In this document: positions 43,760-53,282 of the stretch, piece by piece
How the letters are laid out: each line of letters starts with the position of its first letter
Position numbering within the stretch: the first letter of the stretch is position 1
From: Legionella sp.
GTDB lineage: Bacteria; Pseudomonadota; Gammaproteobacteria; Legionellales; Legionellaceae
NCBI GenBank assembly: GCA_031291095.1
Contig: JARLJR010000135.1
Span: forward strand, 1 to 64,000
DNA length: 64,000 nt
Reading direction: 5' to 3'
Program-made: the position numbers and the translations under genes
The notes under the pieces: model-generated
What the model saw: the letters and a program-made list of their open reading frames with translations, nothing else
Told to the model about the DNA's origin: nothing
Database searches by the model: none

Positions 43760-45136
43760 ATGTTTCAATCAGCTCTCATAATTGCACTAATGACGTTTAG
43801 CATCATTACTCAAGCAGCCCTGCCTGCAGATCCCATCCAGCGTTGTTTGGATGTTAGGCGGTTCGCAGACTTTACCACCCGACAGAAAATGGCCGCCAAG
43901 GAGCCGGGGGTGTTGCGCTTTAAGTTTCATAAAATTTCCGCCTCGGAACTCCCATTAGATAATCCTGTGGGCAATATGAATGAAATTATTGACGCATTAA
44001 ATAATCAGATTGCCAACTGTACTAAAAACCGTGGCGAATATCAGACTGTGACTCTTGCAGGCCATCGATTTACTCGCCAAGAATGGTGCATTAATACCAA
44101 TAAAAAGCTACTCGCTTTTGCCAAAGCGGCCCGCGGTGATTTTCAAAAATATTTAACCAACCTCAAAACTGATTTTGATTGGTATAAAAGTGATGGCTGG
44201 CCAGAAAATCATGCTGGATTTAAAAAGGGTGAGTTTCAATTTACCGCTTATTATGCGCCAGCCGCTGTTGAAGCACGTAGTAAACGCGGCGGTGCATTTT
44301 TATATCCGCTCTATGGTAATCCAGGGATTGTCAATGCAGCGGCCGAAAGTAGGAGGCTTAAATTAAAAGGTCCCCTTTGTGGCGTTGATCCACTTACAAA
44401 AACACCACGTGGATTTTGTATGAAAAATGCGAATGGCACCTACTCCATTATACCAGACCGCGAAGAAATTGAGCATGGCGCGTTAAACCCCAAATACATC
44501 ATTGGCTATGTTAAAGACCCAAACGACCCTGCTTTTTTAATGCTTGAAGGCTCTGGTTCTTTAATAGTTGATGGCAAATTATTCCATATCAATTACGATG
44601 GCTCCAACGGCAGGCCACGCACTATGTTAGGCCGTATAGTCCAATGCGCCCAAGACCCAACCTGTGGTGGCAACCTGGATAACATAGAACGTTGTGCTAA
44701 AGATCCTAAATGCCATGATGAAGCCAAATTACGTTGTAATGTGTCTAAAGAAATTAGACAAAGTGCTGCATCAGAAAAGCAAATTCGCCAATATCTAGAT
44801 AACCCACTTAACCGTGCTAAAGCCGATAACTTGCGCAATCGCGATCAAAGCTATGTATTCTTTGCTAAAGAAGATGGCGGACCGTATGGATCAGAAAATA
44901 TATCCCTAACGGCACATGCCTCATGTGCAACAGATCATAAAGTCATTCCTATTGGCATGAATTTTATTTATAACTGTAAAAAAGCCACTTCCTGGTGTGT
45001 AGCTCAAGATGCCGGCGGCGCCATTATGGGAGCTCATGTTGACGTTTATAAGGGTGAAGGTGACCGAGCTGGCGTGGAGGCAAATGAGCTGAATCATACA
45101 GGCTCATTGTATGTGGCACTACCAAAACGTAAATAA
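43760..45136 (+). CDS. mltA: Membrane-bound lytic transglycosylase, MltA-type
   Basis: A 458-residue exported peptidoglycan lytic transglycosylase with an N-terminal signal ending TQAAL but no lipobox cysteine. MltA features are FTAYYAPAAVEA, EGSGSL, NYDGSNGRP and, in the 3D domain, IPIGMNFIYN and AQDAGGAIMGAHVDVYKGEG with catalytic Asp. Two Cys-rich inserts (CAQDPTCGG, CAKDPKCHD) are unusual. A strong hairpin follows. Confidence 0.9.
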   Translation: MFQSALIIALMTFSIITQAALPADPIQRCLDVRRFADFTTRQKMAAKEPGVLRFKFHKISASELPLDNPVGNMNEIIDALNNQIANCTKNRGEYQTVTLAGHRFTRQEWCINTNKKLLAFAKAARGDFQKYLTNLKTDFDWYKSDGWPENHAGFKKGEFQFTAYYAPAAVEARSKRGGAFLYPLYGNPGIVNAAAESRRLKLKGPLCGVDPLTKTPRGFCMKNANGTYSIIPDREEIEHGALNPKYIIGYVKDPNDPAFLMLEGSGSLIVDGKLFHINYDGSNGRPRTMLGRIVQCAQDPTCGGNLDNIERCAKDPKCHDEAKLRCNVSKEIRQSAASEKQIRQYLDNPLNRAKADNLRNRDQSYVFFAKEDGGPYGSENISLTAHASCATDHKVIPIGMNFIYNCKKATSWCVAQDAGGAIMGAHVDVYKGEGDRAGVEANELNHTGSLYVALPKRK

Positions 45137-45148
45137 AACGAAACCGTA

Positions 45149-45175
45149 ATTTAGGAGCGAAGCACGCTCCTAAAT
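45149..45175. terminator. Hairpin after mltA
   Basis: ATTTAGGAGCG, loop AAGCA, CGCTCCTAAAT forms an 11-bp stem 13 bases after the mltA stop. It is a good terminator shape, although only a weak U-run follows. Confidence 0.6.
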
Positions 45176-45233
45176 ACATATTAAAAACATATCCGTTCAG
45201 ACAGTGGCGTCAATATCTCTAGCACCTACATGC

Positions 45234-45277
45234 TTAAGTTGACGCCAGCATGTAAACACGTAATGGCGTCAACTTAA
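45234..45277. terminator. 14-bp inverted repeat before the porin-like stop
   Basis: TTAAGTTGACGCCA (45234-45247) and TGGCGTCAACTTAA (45264-45277) flank a 16-base loop, directly beyond the stop of the minus-strand porin-like gene (45284). It is a likely terminator for that gene. A partial copy (GTGGCGTCAA) is at 45204-45213. Confidence 0.5.
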
Positions 45278-45283
45278 ACCAAA

Positions 45284-46909
45284 TTAGAAATGAACAATAA
45301 TATCCATTGCGCCCAGCAGGGTATAGCGTTTATTAGGCGTAATTCCAGCATTAACATTACCATTGAATGCATCCCTGTCCAATGCATAATCATAATCAAT
45401 TTCTGGACGCAGCTCTATTTGCGGTGATAACCAATGTTGCCAACCAAGCCCTAAGTTAAGGTAACGTGTTTTTACACCTGTACGCTGCCCCTGTTTGTCG
45501 TCATAAAATTCTGGTCGCAAAGAAATATTATCAAGGGGAGAGAATTGATAATTAATATACGCTACCGTGCCTAAGGCCGAGGCAGTACAAGTAAGATCGG
45601 AGCTATTACTGCACTGTGCCGCATTTGGTGCGTTAAACCGTATATATTGTGGAGAAAAAGGTGTTCCTCCTGCGGCAATAGCAGCCGCCGCAATCGGATT
45701 GTTGATATTGGCCACTTTGTTTTGATGTAGAGTATATATTTCATAGGCAATATGCCAGTGCTCATTGAATTTATGGTAATAAGTAAATCCATACCACTGG
45801 AGATTATTATAACCCCAAACGCCATTATTAATGCCATTCAGACACGGATAGAACGTATCATTACCATCATTCCAAGTAAAACGAGCACAAGCAACTGCTG
45901 ATATCCTGGCGCCAGAGTCTTTGCGAAATGTAGTATTCGGATATAAAGGATTTGGATCTGGGTTATCCACGTTCTTATCTATATTCCAAATCGCTGTATC
46001 AGTTCCACCAATAAGGCCTAATTGGAATAGAACATTTTTAGTAACCGCTAAACTGGCCACAACCCCTTCATTGGTATAGTTATCAAAAGTATACGTCATC
46101 GAGTGCGAATACATGTAATTGTTGGGAGCAAGCTGTGCTTCAATATCAGGAATTGAGATATAGCGGCCAACTCGAAAAAGTAATCCTTGAGCCACATTAG
46201 GGATGTACAACTCACCATAAACCATGGGGAAGTCGTAGCCATTAACATAGTTTTTATTCAATAGCTGATAGCTTGCAATTCCATATGCCGTAGTGTAGCG
46301 GTAATTTTCCCCGTATATCCCTGATAACCTAAACCCCCAATCTATATGATTTGTTTGCACTGTATCGGGAACCCGCTCAATATAGAGAACTGTTTGGTCC
46401 AGTTGGACCGTGTTCGGAGTATACATATAGGCCATAGGCGCATTGCCACCTGGCTTTACTGTATTTGTACTAATATTTCCCCCTCCATTTACCCAACCGT
46501 ATACTTGAATGTGATTCTTGTGTAGCCAATTTCCCGCAGAAGTATTCGCAATCGCAACCATGAGTGGGCTATCCACGGAGTTAGGCTGGCTTACTCCAAG
46601 TGATGTTGTGGCTCCATACGGCCACTCGGTAAAAGGCATAGGTGGCGTAGACTGCGGTGTCGCAGGCCAACCGGCTCGGTGAGAAGGTAGGGCATTAGGA
46701 TCTGCTGGTGCAGCAGCATGCCCCATTTCTAATCTATAATAGCGAAAAAAACGAGTAATAAAATCGTGCCCTAAATAGGTATCAAAACACGCATAATTCT
46801 CATAAGGATCACATTTTAATGAAGCTACAGTCGACTTATTTTGTTGTGCCCATACCGTAGTGACTAAAACAAAATAAAGTAAGCTTCCTGCAATAATACG
46901 TTTCTGCAC
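45284..46909 (-). CDS. Porin-like outer-membrane beta-barrel protein
   Basis: A 541-residue exported protein with a signal peptide ending VWAQ. The mature part has aromatic beta strands (HIQVYGWVNGGGNIS, GFRLSGIYGENYRY, NLQWYGFTYYHKF) and a C-terminal DIIVHF ending in Phe, the barrel-assembly signal. It resembles the BBP2-type porin group. Its ATG lies one base beyond the argE stop, so the two are coupled. Confidence 0.85.
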   Translation of the reverse strand: MQKRIIAGSLLYFVLVTTVWAQQNKSTVASLKCDPYENYACFDTYLGHDFITRFFRYYRLEMGHAAAPADPNALPSHRAGWPATPQSTPPMPFTEWPYGATTSLGVSQPNSVDSPLMVAIANTSAGNWLHKNHIQVYGWVNGGGNISTNTVKPGGNAPMAYMYTPNTVQLDQTVLYIERVPDTVQTNHIDWGFRLSGIYGENYRYTTAYGIASYQLLNKNYVNGYDFPMVYGELYIPNVAQGLLFRVGRYISIPDIEAQLAPNNYMYSHSMTYTFDNYTNEGVVASLAVTKNVLFQLGLIGGTDTAIWNIDKNVDNPDPNPLYPNTTFRKDSGARISAVACARFTWNDGNDTFYPCLNGINNGVWGYNNLQWYGFTYYHKFNEHWHIAYEIYTLHQNKVANINNPIAAAAIAAGGTPFSPQYIRFNAPNAAQCSNSSDLTCTASALGTVAYINYQFSPLDNISLRPEFYDDKQGQRTGVKTRYLNLGLGWQHWLSPQIELRPEIDYDYALDRDAFNGNVNAGITPNKRYTLLGAMDIIVHF

Positions 46910-46910
46910 A

Positions 46911-48074
46911 TCAATTTCCTAAAAAAGGCGAATGAAGCATATCTAAAATAAATCGCTCACAACGCTGTAATTGCTCCAATGCAACAAATTCATCTGCGCG
47001 ATGCGCCTGTTCGATACTCCCAGGACCACAAACAATAGTAGGTATATGAACTTGTTGAAATAATCCAGCTTCAGTCGCATAAGCAACCTTTAATAATTCT
47101 GAACTAGTACTTACTGTTTGAGCGGCACGAACAAGTGCTTCTGTAGGCGGAGTATCTAAACCAGGGACATTAGCAATCGCATCAAGAACCACCTGAGCCA
47201 ATGGTTGCTCTTCGTGCATAGCCGGTTCTAGCTGCTCTGCGACGTATGCCAAAATAGCCCTATGGAGTGCATCAGGATTATCTTGTACCAAGTTCCTAAA
47301 CTCAAAAATAAATTCACATAAACTAGGAATGGTATTATAAGCATTCCCACCTTTGACCAAATTAGTCGTTAAGGTGGTATAAGGTATATCATAGGCATGA
47401 TCCTGAGTACCTTCGGTTTTAAAATGCTGGGCTATGGAACGGAGGTAGCTAATGAAACTCGCCGCATGCTCAATCGCATTACATCCTTGAGCCGTCAGTG
47501 ACGAGTGAGCGGCAACGCCATGAACTTGGCAACGATAAACACGTATTCCCTTATGACCAATAACCGGCAACATAAGCGTTGGTTCCCCGACAATACAGGC
47601 TTTGGGTTGATAATTCAGCGCGACCATTTTGTCAATTAAATGCGGCGCCCCCAAGCAGCCTATTTCCTCATCGTAAGAAAACGCAAAATGAATAGGAAAT
47701 GCAAAGTGTTTGGCTTTCAATTCAGGAATAAGAGACATAACCACTGCGATAAAACCTTTCATATCGCAAGTGCCACGCCCATATACTTTATCGCCAATTA
47801 CGGTGGCTTTAAAAGGATCCGTAGCCCACTCTTGTCCATCGACAGGGACCACATCAGTGTGACCCGACAAGATAATGCCCCCTTCACGGCAGCCATTTTT
47901 TCCAGGCAACGTGGCCAATAAGTTTGCTTTAGGCTCTTTCGCATCATGGATCAAAATCGGCTCAAGATTCATATCATTGAACGCATTAGCCACATAATCA
48001 ATAAGCGGTATATTTGAATTACGAGAGGTCGTATCAAATGCAATGAGTTTCGTTAACCATTCTAGTGTTGTCAT
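46911..48074 (-). CDS. argE: Acetylornithine deacetylase
   Basis: A 387-residue M20 metallopeptidase-family enzyme for arginine biosynthesis: LSGHTDVVPVDGQEW (His/Asp zinc ligand), GRGTCDMKGFIA, SYDEEIGCLGAPHL and EPTLMLPVIGHKG. The length and motifs fit ArgE; DapE or another M20 hydrolase is less likely. Downstream, one base away, is a porin-like gene. Confidence 0.9.
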   Translation of the reverse strand: MTTLEWLTKLIAFDTTSRNSNIPLIDYVANAFNDMNLEPILIHDAKEPKANLLATLPGKNGCREGGIILSGHTDVVPVDGQEWATDPFKATVIGDKVYGRGTCDMKGFIAVVMSLIPELKAKHFAFPIHFAFSYDEEIGCLGAPHLIDKMVALNYQPKACIVGEPTLMLPVIGHKGIRVYRCQVHGVAAHSSLTAQGCNAIEHAASFISYLRSIAQHFKTEGTQDHAYDIPYTTLTTNLVKGGNAYNTIPSLCEFIFEFRNLVQDNPDALHRAILAYVAEQLEPAMHEEQPLAQVVLDAIANVPGLDTPPTEALVRAAQTVSTSSELLKVAYATEAGLFQQVHIPTIVCGPGSIEQAHRADEFVALEQLQRCERFILDMLHSPFLGN

Positions 48075-48340
48075 AATAACTCTTTGTTTTGGGAATATAC
48101 AAAGCAGTAACGAAGCTGAGACCTGATTGCATGTTCCAACTCACGGGAATTAGCAGAAACTCATCTTAAAGTAATAAAGCCTGGAAATGCAATTACATTG
48201 TCGACTATTAAGACTTAGTAACCAAGCGGCGTATTCTCAATTGATTCTATATCTTTTATCCTCTTGATATATTTTTACAATTCACCAACTATGGTAGAGT
48301 GTAAGCGCGTATTACCTAACAAATGGACTGGTATTAATTT

Positions 48341-50143
48341 ATGACTCAATTAAATGATTTGATAAAACCAACTTGGAGTGCAGAGAGAGCCTTAAACAAA
48401 GCATGGTCTGTGCTAACAGCTGAGGAAAAGGAAACCATCCAGAATCGAATTGATAAGATATTTTATAATGAAATACCATTTCAACTTGAGCATGATAAGC
48501 TTATCTACATTCATTTATTTTCATTATTTGCCCAATTAGAAACCATTGGTTTAAGAGGCCTAATAAAATCGCTTGAGAAACTTCGTGGCACCGATTTGTA
48601 TCAACAAATGCGCCAGCAAATTACGGACGAGATTTTCCATGCGACGTTGTTTACCAAACTTGCATTCCAGCTGTCTGCTCCTTACGCATTACCCTTAGGA
48701 CATCAAAAGAGCATCAATCATTTTATTTCCTCTCTTGAAAGCGAAGATGATCTAGCAACCTCCTTAACTTTAGTAAATCTAGTTGGCGAAGGTTGGGTAG
48801 AAGAATTATGTATTGCAATGAAAGAGAAAAACATTGCCGTTACTGTTTTTGAAGCAGTACTTGAAGATGAAAGCCGGCATATGGATGAATATGATTTATA
48901 CCGCCAGATTGGCTTGCCTAATAAAGAATATTTAAAGAAAAAATTAGCCATTTTTGAAGATGAATTAATTAATACTGTATTCGCTCATGAGCAATATGTT
49001 ACGACCCTTGGCATCCTTTTAGGCAAGGAAGGGTCATTGAAGCTGATGAACAATATTAATCAGAAGCAACATTCCATGTTGAAACAAATAGGTATTACCC
49101 CCTCTGCTCATTGGCAGCTATTTATGGATAGCATGCCCTTATTGCTGAAAAACCTATCTCATGATTATGAAAAAGATACAGCCGTTGAACTTACCAATGT
49201 TCGAAAGCTATTGTCCGCGTTGTGGAATGATCCCGAGTTACCTACAGAGTCCGCTATTTTTAGTATTAATGTTAGCCCTGTTTGTTTCTTCGAAAAGAAA
49301 TTTAAACCTGAAACAATCACTTGTCTGATGTTACAAGCCCTGAGTAAGGCCTGTTTTGATAACCCGCAGGCGAGAAATTATATTTTCAATCATAAATTGT
49401 ATAACTCACATGACAGTCATGTGGCACTTGCAGTAAAGATTCCCGGCAGTGACCAGTTAGGCTCGATTGAGTTTAAAAATTGTCATGAAATGACTATGGC
49501 GGAATTATCGCAGCATATTCAGCATGACATGAGCATCATGACCTATTGTTATAAAAAAACCCAAGCCCTACAAAAAGAGCATCCCTTTTTAAATGAGGTG
49601 GTAAACCGCCTTCTTACTCCTCGGCATGAGCGAGTCTATCGTGATTTCTTATTTGCAAGACCGGCTATTTCATTGAGTAACATTGGCCATTGGGGCTATC
49701 AGGCAGCCATTTCCCCCTTATTTCCCAGTGAGACCTTTAAATTAACCTTAACCGAAATTGAAAAGAAACAGGTTTGGAATAAAGCAACAAAGCAATTTGA
49801 AGCACAAGATATATTACCTGTAGGCTTAAGTGTTGACCACCGTGTATTTGATGGCAATATTCCCCTACCGCATTACATGCAAGATACCTTTAATCAAATG
49901 TTTGCAGACATGGAGCAAGCCAAACCCAAACCAATATCACGACCATTTTCAAATCTAGATAAATTTATCAAGTACAGTAATACACTCTTAGAAAATGACC
50001 TGGAATTTGGATTCCTTTATTTATTTTCGCTAATGCATGTATGGAAAAACTATATTTCCTATGATGAATTGGCAAAAAGCATCGAGGACAGTTACCGTAG
50101 GATAAGAAAGAATCTACCGCAAAGTGAAGGACAAGTTGGTTAA
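48341..50143 (+). CDS. Fused ferritin-like diiron domain and E2-type acyltransferase domain
   Basis: A 600-residue protein, two parts. N-terminal (about 40-230): helical, with ferritin-like ligands E67, E97-x-x-H100 (DEIFH), E150/E154 and E177-x-x-H180 (DESRH). C-terminal (about 325-545): 2-oxoacid dehydrogenase acyltransferase-like with SLSNIGHWG and VDHRVFDG (H500, D504). No lipoyl or subunit-binding domain is present. The gene starts 5 bases before a squalene/phytoene synthase-like gene, forming an operon. This fusion is not one I recognise. Confidence 0.78.
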   Translation: MTQLNDLIKPTWSAERALNKAWSVLTAEEKETIQNRIDKIFYNEIPFQLEHDKLIYIHLFSLFAQLETIGLRGLIKSLEKLRGTDLYQQMRQQITDEIFHATLFTKLAFQLSAPYALPLGHQKSINHFISSLESEDDLATSLTLVNLVGEGWVEELCIAMKEKNIAVTVFEAVLEDESRHMDEYDLYRQIGLPNKEYLKKKLAIFEDELINTVFAHEQYVTTLGILLGKEGSLKLMNNINQKQHSMLKQIGITPSAHWQLFMDSMPLLLKNLSHDYEKDTAVELTNVRKLLSALWNDPELPTESAIFSINVSPVCFFEKKFKPETITCLMLQALSKACFDNPQARNYIFNHKLYNSHDSHVALAVKIPGSDQLGSIEFKNCHEMTMAELSQHIQHDMSIMTYCYKKTQALQKEHPFLNEVVNRLLTPRHERVYRDFLFARPAISLSNIGHWGYQAAISPLFPSETFKLTLTEIEKKQVWNKATKQFEAQDILPVGLSVDHRVFDGNIPLPHYMQDTFNQMFADMEQAKPKPISRPFSNLDKFIKYSNTLLENDLEFGFLYLFSLMHVWKNYISYDELAKSIEDSYRRIRKNLPQSEGQVG

Positions 50144-50148
50144 CCTTT

Positions 50149-51174
50149 ATGCAGAAGTTTTCTTTTTATTATCAGCACTTAGAACGTGTAAGTAGAAGCT
50201 TTAGCTTTTGTATTAGCCAATTAACTTCTCCGGAAAAAGAATGGGTTGCATTGAGTTATTTGTTTTTGCGTATTGTCGATAGCATTGAAGATTCAAACTG
50301 GCAGGATATGCAGGCACAAAATGACTCATTTGCTGCATTCAAATCATTTTTAATAGAAAAGCCATCTAATGAGCAATTCATTAAATGGCGTTCTAGTTTT
50401 CCAGCACAACTACCATTGGAAGAGCAACTGTTACTTAATGATCTCCCGCTCCTATTAGAAGATAAAGATAAATTGCCTGATCTAATAAAAAACGCGATGA
50501 TAAAGACGATTGTACAAATGATTGATGGAATGCAACATTTTCTTAATCATTATACGGTTGAAGACAAAATTATATTTCCATCTCTAGTGACCACCAATCA
50601 ATATTGTTTTTTTGTTGCGGGAATCGTTGGCAAATTACTGTCACAAATTTTTACTTACGTAATTGCTGATTTTAAATGGAATGCCAAGCTATTAAATCAA
50701 TCTTTGCATTTTGGCTTTTTTTTACAAAAAGTTAATCTCTTAAAAGATAAAATGGATGATGAAGCAAACGGACGTTATTTTGTTTCGCCAGGAACAAATT
50801 TACACGAGAGTCTAGTCATTAATGCCTCTCATTCACTCGCCTATATACAAAGCATCCCCATTATTTCCGGCCGCCCCTACCGTTTATTCTGTGCCTGGTC
50901 TATGTTTATTGGTTTAGCTTCCTTACGGTGGTTTGATCAAAATGGACAGGGAGGCAAAATTAAACCTCGAGAAACCTATTATTTAGTGAACCAAATTACC
51001 CTGCTCATCGATGATAATCAGGCTTTAGAGAAGTTATTTTATAGCTATCTGCCAAGACAAGAAAGCCAAGATACTCATTCTGCATCAGCTACACAAATAC
51101 CCTCTTGGCTTAAGACCATTTATGATGAAGAGCAAGAGCCTGTCTCTTGGTTTGAGCTTGGTGTTGTAGCTTAA
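50149..51174 (+). CDS. Squalene/phytoene synthase-like enzyme
   Basis: A 341-residue trans-isoprenyl-diphosphate synthase of the head-to-head family. First Asp motif: RIVDSIEDS (about 41-49); second: LLKDKMDDEANGRYF (about 200). The length fits squalene synthase-type enzymes. It is translated five bases after the ferritin-like/E2 fusion gene. The substrate may be farnesyl or geranylgeranyl diphosphate. No other carotenoid or hopanoid genes are in the window. Confidence 0.85.
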   Translation: MQKFSFYYQHLERVSRSFSFCISQLTSPEKEWVALSYLFLRIVDSIEDSNWQDMQAQNDSFAAFKSFLIEKPSNEQFIKWRSSFPAQLPLEEQLLLNDLPLLLEDKDKLPDLIKNAMIKTIVQMIDGMQHFLNHYTVEDKIIFPSLVTTNQYCFFVAGIVGKLLSQIFTYVIADFKWNAKLLNQSLHFGFFLQKVNLLKDKMDDEANGRYFVSPGTNLHESLVINASHSLAYIQSIPIISGRPYRLFCAWSMFIGLASLRWFDQNGQGGKIKPRETYYLVNQITLLIDDNQALEKLFYSYLPRQESQDTHSASATQIPSWLKTIYDEEQEPVSWFELGVVA

Positions 51175-51274
51175 ATTGTAGTAGTGATGCTGCATCGCCC
51201 CCTCTGGAGCAGACTGCCTGTAAAGACCTGCCCACATTAAGATAAGAGCGATGTTTCATTCGCAACCAGGCACA

Positions 51275-51838
51275 TCATTTGACCTTTTCCACGTCTGCTT
51301 GTTTGTTCGGAGTGGGCACTGAGGCTAAATGCTTGCGTCGCACAAAAAGGCCTAAAGCGACGATAGCAATAATTAAAAGAGGCACAATTAAAAGAAATAT
51401 ATGCGTTTCCATCCACGCAATACTTATGGCGAATAAACCAAGTACAATTCCTATAAAAAGAAAAGTCGACTCAATATAAATACCCGCCAAAAAAACCGCT
51501 TGGGCAATTAGTGTGATTACCCCTAATGTTCCAAGAAATGGGCTTATAATTCCGATATCGACATAAATTGACATGATATAAACCGAACCAATTAGCCCTA
51601 ACCAATGCAATATTTCATGCCAAATAAGTGCAGGAGTTGAGATAGCCTTTTTGCGCTTAAGATAAAAACTCAATCCCAAGGCGAGTAGAGCAATGATCAC
51701 TGTAGTAATTTGCCAGAATTGCCACGCTCCTGAAGCCTTCATATTAGTTAAAATTAATCCGATGAATGTTAGAACCAGTATGATTATTCCAACAATAAAT
51801 CGAGCGGTCCACGGGTGTAATGAATTATTATTTTCCAT
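51275..51838 (-). CDS. Multi-pass membrane protein, unknown function
   Basis: A 187-residue protein from the ATG at 51838, chosen because AAGGAG lies seven bases upstream. It has about six hydrophobic segments and a basic/polar C-terminus (RRKHLASVPTPNK). It is unrecognised, with a plan like small DUF2157-type membrane proteins. From 51869 to 52234 there is no gene. Confidence 0.75.
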   Translation of the reverse strand: MENNNSLHPWTARFIVGIIILVLTFIGLILTNMKASGAWQFWQITTVIIALLALGLSFYLKRKKAISTPALIWHEILHWLGLIGSVYIMSIYVDIGIISPFLGTLGVITLIAQAVFLAGIYIESTFLFIGIVLGLFAISIAWMETHIFLLIVPLLIIAIVALGLFVRRKHLASVPTPNKQADVEKVK

Positions 51839-52084
51839 TAAAGAACTCCTTTTCTCTATTTTTTGCAAAGTTGCTTAGCCATTTATAGTATTTAATGGAT
51901 GCATTCCTTCGCAAGAGGCTATTAATAAAGACTCTTCTTGAATCAGGCTTCGCTCCTCGCTTAGGTTTGCACCCAAGCACCTAGACTCTTGGGTGAATCT
52001 ATCCCCTGCTTTCTGTTGCACATTCGGAATTACTTTTGTTGTTTCTTTTTAAAATTTCAGTCTAAATAATAACTGGTCCGCTTG

Positions 52085-52115
52085 AGCTCTTTTTTCCATT
52101 GAATAGAAAAGAGCT
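52085..52115. terminator. Hairpin in the 366-bp intergenic region 51869-52234
   Basis: AGCTCTTTT (52085-52093) pairs with AAAAGAGCT (52107-52115). On the minus strand it is about 120 bases beyond the stop of the 52235-53149 gene; a T-rich run follows it on the plus strand. Another hairpin, CACCCAAG/CTTGGGTG, is near 51970-51996. The rest of this region shows no gene. Confidence 0.45.
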
Positions 52116-52234
52116 GTTAGCTGATTTTTTTCTTTATTATAGTAAAGGCGTATATCGTATTCTTTTCCAGAATAATTTTTAAAATAATTTAATATTATCG
52201 TATATATATTGGGAAGCTGCTTACTCTTTTTTGT

Positions 52235-53149
52235 CTATGTTAGAGATAAACTACTCTGTGCGACATGGCGAGTAACGTCTCGTTTATCTTCGTTCAAGAA
52301 TAATGCAGGGAAATTTCTGGGCGGTTTATTTGTTAAAAAATTAGGAATGTTTGAATTTACACTGGCAGCCCAAAGATATACTTGATGTTTTAAATGCTGA
52401 TACATTGTTTTAACAGTTTGATTCAAGGCCTCATTCTTATAATTTTTTTGTGATTCAATAAAGGCATTATTCGCTGCAAAAAAACCCATAGAAGCTGCTG
52501 CCGCGAGAACGCCCCAACCCAGAAGAGGGAATGCAGCAAAACTACTAAATAGTCCTAAACCAGCAAGTAAACCCGATACTCCAGCACTACAACCTGCTAT
52601 AGAACCAAAAGTACCAGCAAAAGCAAAAAACATAGCCGTGCCGGCCTTTGAGAGGGGAACGGGAGATGGTTTAATAAGCTCCTTCTCGATTAAAGACAGA
52701 ATTGACTTTTCTTTAAGCAATTGCCGTTCAATCATTATTTTTATAACGGATAAAGATTGATATAACGGGGATTGCTTATCTTTACCACTATCTAAAAACT
52801 GTTGATTAAGTTGTAAGAGTAAATAAGATTCAAACGGTATTGTTTTATCGGTTAGCTGATACTTCTTGTCCATGGTATTGATGTATTCATTAATGAACTC
52901 TATTAATTTTTGCTCATTTTTTTGCAATCGTATTTGAAATTGTTGTTGCTCTTCCTGAGATTGTTGATAGGACAAATAAAATACAGCAGCACAGATCGTT
53001 AGAAATAAAGTAGTCGCTATTCCGCCTAAGGTAAGTGACAACAAGCCACCAATTGACGCGCCAACTACACTAAAGACAATTCCAAATAGTGGCCAAGCAA
53101 CTCCAGCACCGGTACCAACCCCATTAATTATTGATTTGAAAAATGCCAT
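52235..53149 (-). CDS. Membrane protein with coiled coil, unknown function
   Basis: A 304-residue protein. A Gly-rich hydrophobic hairpin at residues about 8-58 (VGTGAGVAWPLFG) and a second at about 165-225 (AGTAMFFAFAGTFGSIAG) flank a Gln/Glu-rich coiled coil (about 60-160). There is no signal peptide. Two bilobed hydrophobic regions with a coiled coil are common in membrane-targeted effectors of intracellular bacteria; this is a suggestion only. Confidence 0.72.
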   Translation of the reverse strand: MAFFKSIINGVGTGAGVAWPLFGIVFSVVGASIGGLLSLTLGGIATTLFLTICAAVFYLSYQQSQEEQQQFQIRLQKNEQKLIEFINEYINTMDKKYQLTDKTIPFESYLLLQLNQQFLDSGKDKQSPLYQSLSVIKIMIERQLLKEKSILSLIEKELIKPSPVPLSKAGTAMFFAFAGTFGSIAGCSAGVSGLLAGLGLFSSFAAFPLLGWGVLAAAASMGFFAANNAFIESQKNYKNEALNQTVKTMYQHLKHQVYLWAASVNSNIPNFLTNKPPRNFPALFLNEDKRDVTRHVAQSSLSLT

Positions 53150-53282
53150 TAAAACATATCCTATTCTTTAATGGTAACTACTTAAGCTCACCATAAAAAT
53201 AAAAAACATAGGTCTTCTTTTCCGGCAGGATAGCACTTATCTATACCTGATAATATTTCTTCAATTAAAATTAATTTTCCTA

